DNA of 64,000 nucleotides from Hirsutella rhossiliensis (taxonomy: Eukaryota; Ascomycota; Sordariomycetes; Hypocreales; Ophiocordycipitaceae): the NCBI RefSeq assembly GCF_020360975.1, contig NW_025408682.1, forward strand, positions 372,001-436,000, in the 5' to 3' direction. Shown one piece after another: positions 58,210-64,000 of this stretch (position 1 is the first letter of the stretch; the number at the start of each line of letters is the position of its first letter). A program made the position numbers and the translations under genes. The notes below the pieces were generated by a model, which ran no database searches, had not been told where the DNA came from, and saw only the letters and a list, made by a program, of their open reading frames with translations.

Positions 58210-58893
58210 GCGCGTATATATATTCCCCGTTCGTTCTTTCTATCCCTTAGGATATACTACTAATAGTATATCTAGTCGTATATCGAAGGATCGTTCTTAT
58301 AAGACCTTTAAGCGTATTCGTTTAGCTAAGTCTATTAATCGTCTTAGTTTCGACGTTATACTATATTCTTTTTATTCGTTACGCGGCTTCCGCTATAAAA
58401 TACTAGAGAAATCTTCTAAGTATACTAAATATATATAGTAGGGTCGTTCCTACGATACGTTAGGCGTAGCGATTAGCTCTTATAGGTAACTTCGTTATCC
58501 TACTTATTATTTATAGCTAACGTATATCTTAGTATCCCGAATAAATCTAAAGTCCGATCGATTAAATAAAGAAGAAGAAATTACTAAGGAGCGAATATTA
58601 AAAGCTTAAGCTAACCTAAATAAAGCCTTAGCTTATTTAGCGCAGCTTCGCTATTAAAAGCGCTAGCTAAAGATAAAGGGTACTAAGATAGTCTATTAAG
58701 GCCTTTATTCCTTAGATAACCTTAACGAGGCTAAGCGCTAAGAATCTAAAGCGGTAGTCGATATTTAGTCTATAGGTAGATTTAATATAATTAATTAGAA
58801 TGCTATTAGTTTATTAGGCGATTTTATAATACCTAGGGTAGATTTTACTAGTAGAACTATTAAAGTAGAGAACTATAGTAGGTTAAGTGCTTA
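58210..58893 (+). pseudogene. Antisense ORF with Zn2Cys6-like cysteine pattern, element M
   Basis: Plus-strand frame opposite to pol, ending at TAA 58,891-58,893, with stops only of TAA/TAG type. It shares GYTTNSISSRI and FKR with F. From 58,364 to 58,453 six Tyr codons (TAT/TAC) are spaced x2-x6-x8-x2-x6, exactly the fungal Zn2Cys6 spacing, and no other Tyr occurs in this stretch. Each is the RIP product of a TGT/TGC Cys codon. A Lys/Glu/Leu-rich coiled-coil-like region (NKEEEITKERILKA, about 58,564-58,605) and the C-terminal ENYSRLSA (about 58,870) follow. Unlike F the frame is continuous. It is inferred to have encoded a zinc-cluster protein of about 220 residues. Confidence 0.65.
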
Positions 58894-61800
58894 AGTAGTT
58901 CCTAGGTATTTTCTTTTAGTCTATATCCCTTTTACTTAATAAGGTATTCTTATTACTAACCTTATTTTCTTATATCTAGTATTTATTTAGCTTTATATTC
59001 TTAATTATCGTCGACTTTAATTTTTTCCTATAGTTTAGCGTTTCGTAGTACTAGTTTTAATAATAAGATATAAAATATCGGGTATATCTATATTATTATT
59101 AATAGCGAAAGTTTATAGTTAACTTTTAAAATAATTTTCTTAACCTTAAATAGTCTAAGTTTCTTAAAATCTAATTTATTGCTTAGTTATTTTATTTTAA
59201 TATTTCGTTATATAAGGTAGACTATATCTCCCTCTTAAAAGATTAGTCCCTATAATCTTTTCCGATTATAATAAGTAGATATTCGTTCCTTAATAAATTA
59301 AAGTTCTTATTATATTTCTTTATATAATTTTTATAGCTAATCTACTTATAGTATCGCTCGTTCTACTTATAGTTCTTACCGAGTAACCTTAAATGCTTCT
59401 AGGTTATATCTATAATTAGTATATACTAGTAAGAGCCTAGTTATTTCTATAACTAAGCTATTATAAGCTAGTTACGCTATTAATAGCTATTTAACTTAAT
59501 CGTTTTATTTATAGCTAATATAGTATCGTAAATATTATTTAAGCGTTTAGTTAAGTCGTTCTATTTATTTATTTATTTATAGGTAATAAGCTATACTAAG
59601 CTTATATTTCGTCCTTAATTATACTATAAGAGCTTACTAAAACTTAGCTATAAATATACTTTCTTTATTAGAGATAATCTCGTTTAGTAGTCCGTAATTA
59701 CTAATAATAGTTTATAGGAATATATATACTAGCTCTTTTATATTACTTACTTCTTTATATAGTAAGAAGTACCTATACTTTATTAATCTATTAGTAATAA
59801 CGAATATACTATTATACTTAATATTAGTTATAGGTTCTTTTAACGATAATAGCTTTATAATATAGTTAAAAGCTATTAAGTCCTATAGTTTCTTTAGTAT
59901 TAGTAGCGGTTATAATTCTCTATATAGCTTATATCGTTCTACTTTACTTTATATATAAAGTTCGTATTTTTAATAGTTTCGCTAATTTGTTTCTTTATCT
60001 ATAGAAAGTTATAGATTTATTAAATTCTTTCTATTATTCTTTAGATTCCTTAGTATCTATATATTAGGTATCTATAGATTTCGCGTATAACTTTATCCTA
60101 AAGTTCTTTTAGTATAAAGATCTTTCCTTAATACTTTACTAGCCTATCTTCCTAGATAACTAAAAGTAGTTCCTAATTAACCTTATTATAGGCTTATTAG
60201 ATTTTCTTTATTAGGCTTTCGTCTAGATTAACCTTAAAGATTACGTTAAGCTATCGTTATTATATATTTCCTTTATTATTAAGCTTAAGGAGTTATCCTT
60301 TCGCTATAGGTGCTCCTATATTATAGTTACTTTATCGACTAAGGGTATTAGCTTAACCGTTTTCTATTCCTTTTCTATAGATTATTTCGTAGTCGAATTC
60401 TAATAAATATTCGGCCTATTAGATCTATTGTCCGTTTAACTATTACGTTATTATAAAATATAAGATATTCTTATAATCTATATAGACCTTAACTTTATAT
60501 TTACTTCCGAAAAGGTAGTATCGAAATTCCTTAAAAGCTTAAATAATTATAAGGAATTCTTTATCGTAAATAAGGTAATTAAGTTCTACGCTATATAGCT
60601 TTTTTAAGTAAAATATAATTAGTTATAGTCTTCCTTTATTATCTTTTTATCCGATTTATACTCTTAGAGTAAAGTTTAATATATCGGTTTCGAGCTTAAT
60701 TTATCGTTTTAGATTAAAGGTAGTTAAGACTAGTTCTTATATAATTATAGTTTTAATATATTCGAAAGCTTTATTAGCTTTATTATCCTATATAAATTCT
60801 TTTTCCTTCTTCGTTAAGTTATATAGTAGTATTATAATCTTTTCGAAATTTTTAATAAATCGTTAGTAGTAATTTATAAATCCTAGGAAACTTTATATAT
60901 CCTTAACGTTCTTTAGTATTAGCTATTTTTTAACCGAGTTAATCTTATCTTATTATATTTATATCTCTCTTAGTAAGATTATATATCTAAGGAAGTCTAC
61001 TTCCTATATATAAAACTTACTTTTCTTTAGTTTAACTAGTAACTTTATATTTTAAAGTACGCGGAGTACCTTATAAACGTATTCCTTATATTCTTTTAAG
61101 GTATCTAAGAAGATTAAGATATTATCTAGGTATACTACTATAAAGATATTTAAGTATTCGTATAGGATATTATTAATTATCTATTAGAAGGTAGCTAGTA
61201 TATTTATAAGTCTAAATAGTATTACTAGATATTTAAATAGTCCGAATTTCGTTCTAAAAGCTATTATTTATTCGTATCCCTTTTTTATATATATTAAGTT
61301 ATAGGCGCCTTTAAGGTTAAGGGCTATAAATTATTTTTTACTATATAGTCGATCTTATAGTTCTAATATAAGCGGTAATAGTATTTAGTCCTTTATTATA
61401 ATATTATTTAAGCGTCTATAATTAATAACTAGTTATAGCTTACTGTTTTTCTTTAAAATAAATATAACTAGGTAGCTTATTTCGGATATTAACGTTTATA
61501 TATATCCTTTTTATAGATTCTTATTAAGGTAGTCGCGTAGCGTTTATAGTTGCTTTTTATTTAGGTTATAGATCTTATAGAACGTTAGCGTTATTCTATC
61601 TTTAAGATAAATTTCGTGGTCTTATTAGCTATATTTAGGTAACCCTATCTTAAGTTCTTCCTTAAAGAGTTTATTATATTTCCGGTATTCTTAGGGGATA
61701 TTCTTTATTTTATCTTATAGGCTTTATTCTTTCTTTTAAGAGCTAGTTTCTCTTAACTTAAGCTCTTTATTAATTTATTTAAGGTCTTTCCTTAAAGTAG

Positions 61801-64000
61801 TAATAACTCTTTAAATCTTTATATTATATCCTTTATTTTATTTATATTAGATACTAGGTTATATAGCTATATTAGTTAGTATATAGGTCTTATTAGTCGA
61901 TTTTATTATATCTACTAGTTTAGTTACTATTTTCGTTTATATCGCTAAAGCCTATAATAATTTACTTAAATAGTTATCCCTTTTATCCTATTTAGTAGCT
62001 AAATTATCGTAAAATTTTACTTTCTCTTAAATCTACTAGTCCTAGAAACTTATATCTTTGTTCTAACGTAGCTAGCTAGTTCTTTAGTTAATTAGTAGGT
62101 TGCTCTCTTATAGCTATAGAAGTCTTAATATAAGGTTATATTTTCTAATATCTATAATATTAAAGTTAACTCGTTTATTATAGCCCTAGATATTAATATC
62201 GAGGTAATTAATCTCTATATTAATAATTCTATTATTATAGTTAAAGGCCTCTCCTTTAATATTTATAAGTTTATATAGATCTATCTTATATCTTTATATA
62301 AGTCGGTAACGATTAACGACTTTAAGTAAAACGTAATTACCTATTATACTATAGTCTAAAAGTATATATATATAATATCCCGCGATTTAGATATCTAATA
62401 CTATTTAGTTACTATAGCTTACTATTACTATATATAAGGTCCTTAGATCTTATTATATCGTGCTAGTCTATAGCCTTTTTATAGATAGCGTACCTCGTTT
62501 TTTACTTAGTCTTTATTTATTTTATTTAAGTATTCTTCTTCGATTTATTATTAATATCGTTTCTTTATATTTTTATCGTATAGTATTATATTAAGGCTTA
62601 AGAGACTAATTTCTTATAGCTAATCGAAGATTTCTTATTTCTCGACGCTATATCGTTTATATTATACTACTTTATAGTTAATTATATACTATACTTTATA
62701 ATTTTATTCGTTTTTATACTAAAGGTTAAGTTTTTATTTAGCGTCTTTTTATTTTTTATATAGTATTTTTATATCGATTTTTCCTTAGTTAAATATAGCT
62801 TATAGCCTTTATATATATTACTAATAATCTTTTAATATACTATTATATTATTTATACTATACTTATGCTTTTTTATATTTATAAATTCTATAGTTTAAGT
62901 ATATATATTCGTTATAATCTTCTTTATTATATTTAACTTATTATATAAGCCTTTAAAAGATTAGTAGTTCGGATACCTTAAAGCGAGTAGCGTTATACTA
63001 TTCCTTTATTTTAACGTATTTATAGATTTTATATATTTCTAAAAGATATCTTATTAATAAACTATAATTATCGCGGTATTTAAGTAGCGTGCTATAATTA
63101 GGTTCTAATAATATAACTTAGTTATTTAGGTAGCGTTAATCGATTTTCTAGTAGTCTAGTTCTATACTTAAGTAGGGTTTTAAAAGTACTTATCCCTTAA
63201 ACCTAACTAAGAAGGCGTTATATTATACTTTTATCTAGAAGTATATTATATAATCTAGGTAAACGTATAATATCTATAAAATATACTTATAGTGCTTATA
63301 AGTAAGTAGTATTTATAGATTATCTTTAAATTCTCCTTATAGTTACTATTCTCGTTATAGAGCTATAAATATATTAACTATAGCGATAGCTATAGTATAG
63401 TCTCCTCCGCGTAGTGCCGGTTAATATTAAATTAATATAGCTTATTAGTTTTCTATAAGAATTTAAAGCGTTTATTAGGTTTTAATTATAAGTATTTCTT
63501 TAAATTTTTTAAAGTATAGAGTATATTCTCTAATCGTAGTATTCTCCCTTAGTAGTAAGGGTAATAGTATAAGTTCGTTCTCGTCTTTTATTTCTCTAAG
63601 TATTTCTTATTCTTTAAAGCTTATATCGTTAATACTTTATTATTCCTCCTTAGGTTATTATCTAAGTTTTATAAGTATAAGGGCTATATTTATATCTTCT
63701 TTATTATATTATTTATAAACTACCTATTATTATTATCGATTTTTATTTTATATATCTTCCTAGAATTATTTACCGTTCTTCCTAATCTAGTCTTAAGAGA
63801 CTTCTTTAGGAAAAGGGTATTCTAGTTCTATAAATTTAACTTATTTCTATATTTTAAGATCCCTTTATTATATTATTATAAGTGTTTTCTTTAATAGCTT
63901 TAAGAACTATCTAGTACCGTTTTTATTACTTAAGTATACTATATATTCGTCGTTATAGTATATAGTCTAACTAAGGAGTTTATACTTTAGTTCTTATCTA
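58870..64000 (-). pseudogene. pol: Pol of element M (partial)
   Basis: Minus-strand homologue of F pol. The chromodomain lies next to 58,893-59,040. Integrase spans about 59,200-60,500. RNase H and RT lie about 60,600-61,600, with the catalytic region near 61,110-61,140. Protease and part of gag follow towards 64,000. The C-terminal codons overlap the antisense ORF tail-to-tail, as in F. Highly RIPed. Confidence 0.75.

Larger units (their letters stand above)
57663..64000 (-). mobile_element. Element M: second F-family chromovirus, right part beyond the window
   Basis: Left (3') LTR, polypurine tract, antisense frame and most of pol of an element homologous to F throughout 15,131-21,960. The right part with gag and the 5' LTR is outside the window, so its target duplication (candidate AACGA, 57,658-57,662) cannot be verified. 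Confidence 0.88.

Noticed and set aside
1..64000. Centromere or mating-type region
   Set aside because: Nested RIPed retrotransposons fit a centromere or any AT-rich island equally; nothing in the sequence decides.

Overview
This window is a wholly transposon-derived, heavily mutated block from a filamentous ascomycete (Pezizomycotina-type) genome. CpA and its complement TpG are almost absent over long stretches: the first 444 bases contain neither. Homologous copies differ mostly by C-to-T and G-to-A changes, and decayed frames are broken by TAA/TAG where CAA, CAG or TGG would be expected. This is the signature of repeat-induced point mutation (RIP). I see no intact host gene, rRNA, complete tRNA or CRISPR array, and the species cannot be named from this.

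Layout, 1-43,534: one Ty3/gypsy chromovirus (element I, minus strand) runs from 1,917 to 43,534 and has been repeatedly invaded. Inserted into it are H (same family, opposite strand, entering at the left edge), G (10.3-kb gypsy, plus), F (7.9-kb gypsy, minus), C (copia, minus, itself carrying the gag-only element D), and a small solo LTR O that was then split by A (same family as I, plus). A carries two further insertions, J and a solo LTR of the C family. G carries a solo LTR (N) related to F. Target-site duplications (TSDs) are visible at nearly every junction. Removing the insertions rejoins I to about 6.96 kb (about 7.02 kb with the missing LTR end), close to the 6.96 kb of A without its own insertions.

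Layout, 43,535-64,000: a GC-richer degenerate flank with a 16-base C tract; another solo LTR of the C family; a decayed copia reverse transcriptase/RNase H (L); a foldback (MITE-like) element; a 6.3-kb copia (K, minus) with both LTRs and a TSD, less mutated than most; an unidentified decayed frame; and the left 6.3 kb of a second F-family gypsy (M).

Most notable biology: two chromovirus families carry a reading frame on the strand opposite to pol, lying between the chromodomain end and the 3' LTR. In F/M this antisense frame has the cysteine spacing of a fungal Zn2Cys6 cluster, with nearly every cysteine position now a Tyr codon, as RIP predicts, and a TATA-like box just inside the 3' LTR. 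G instead has an extra sense-strand frame of about 600 codons after its chromodomain. Surviving CA/TG sites are mostly GCA/TGC, suggesting a context effect on the mutator.

Coding features below are decayed frames. Their ends are approximate unless an LTR or a TSD fixes them.
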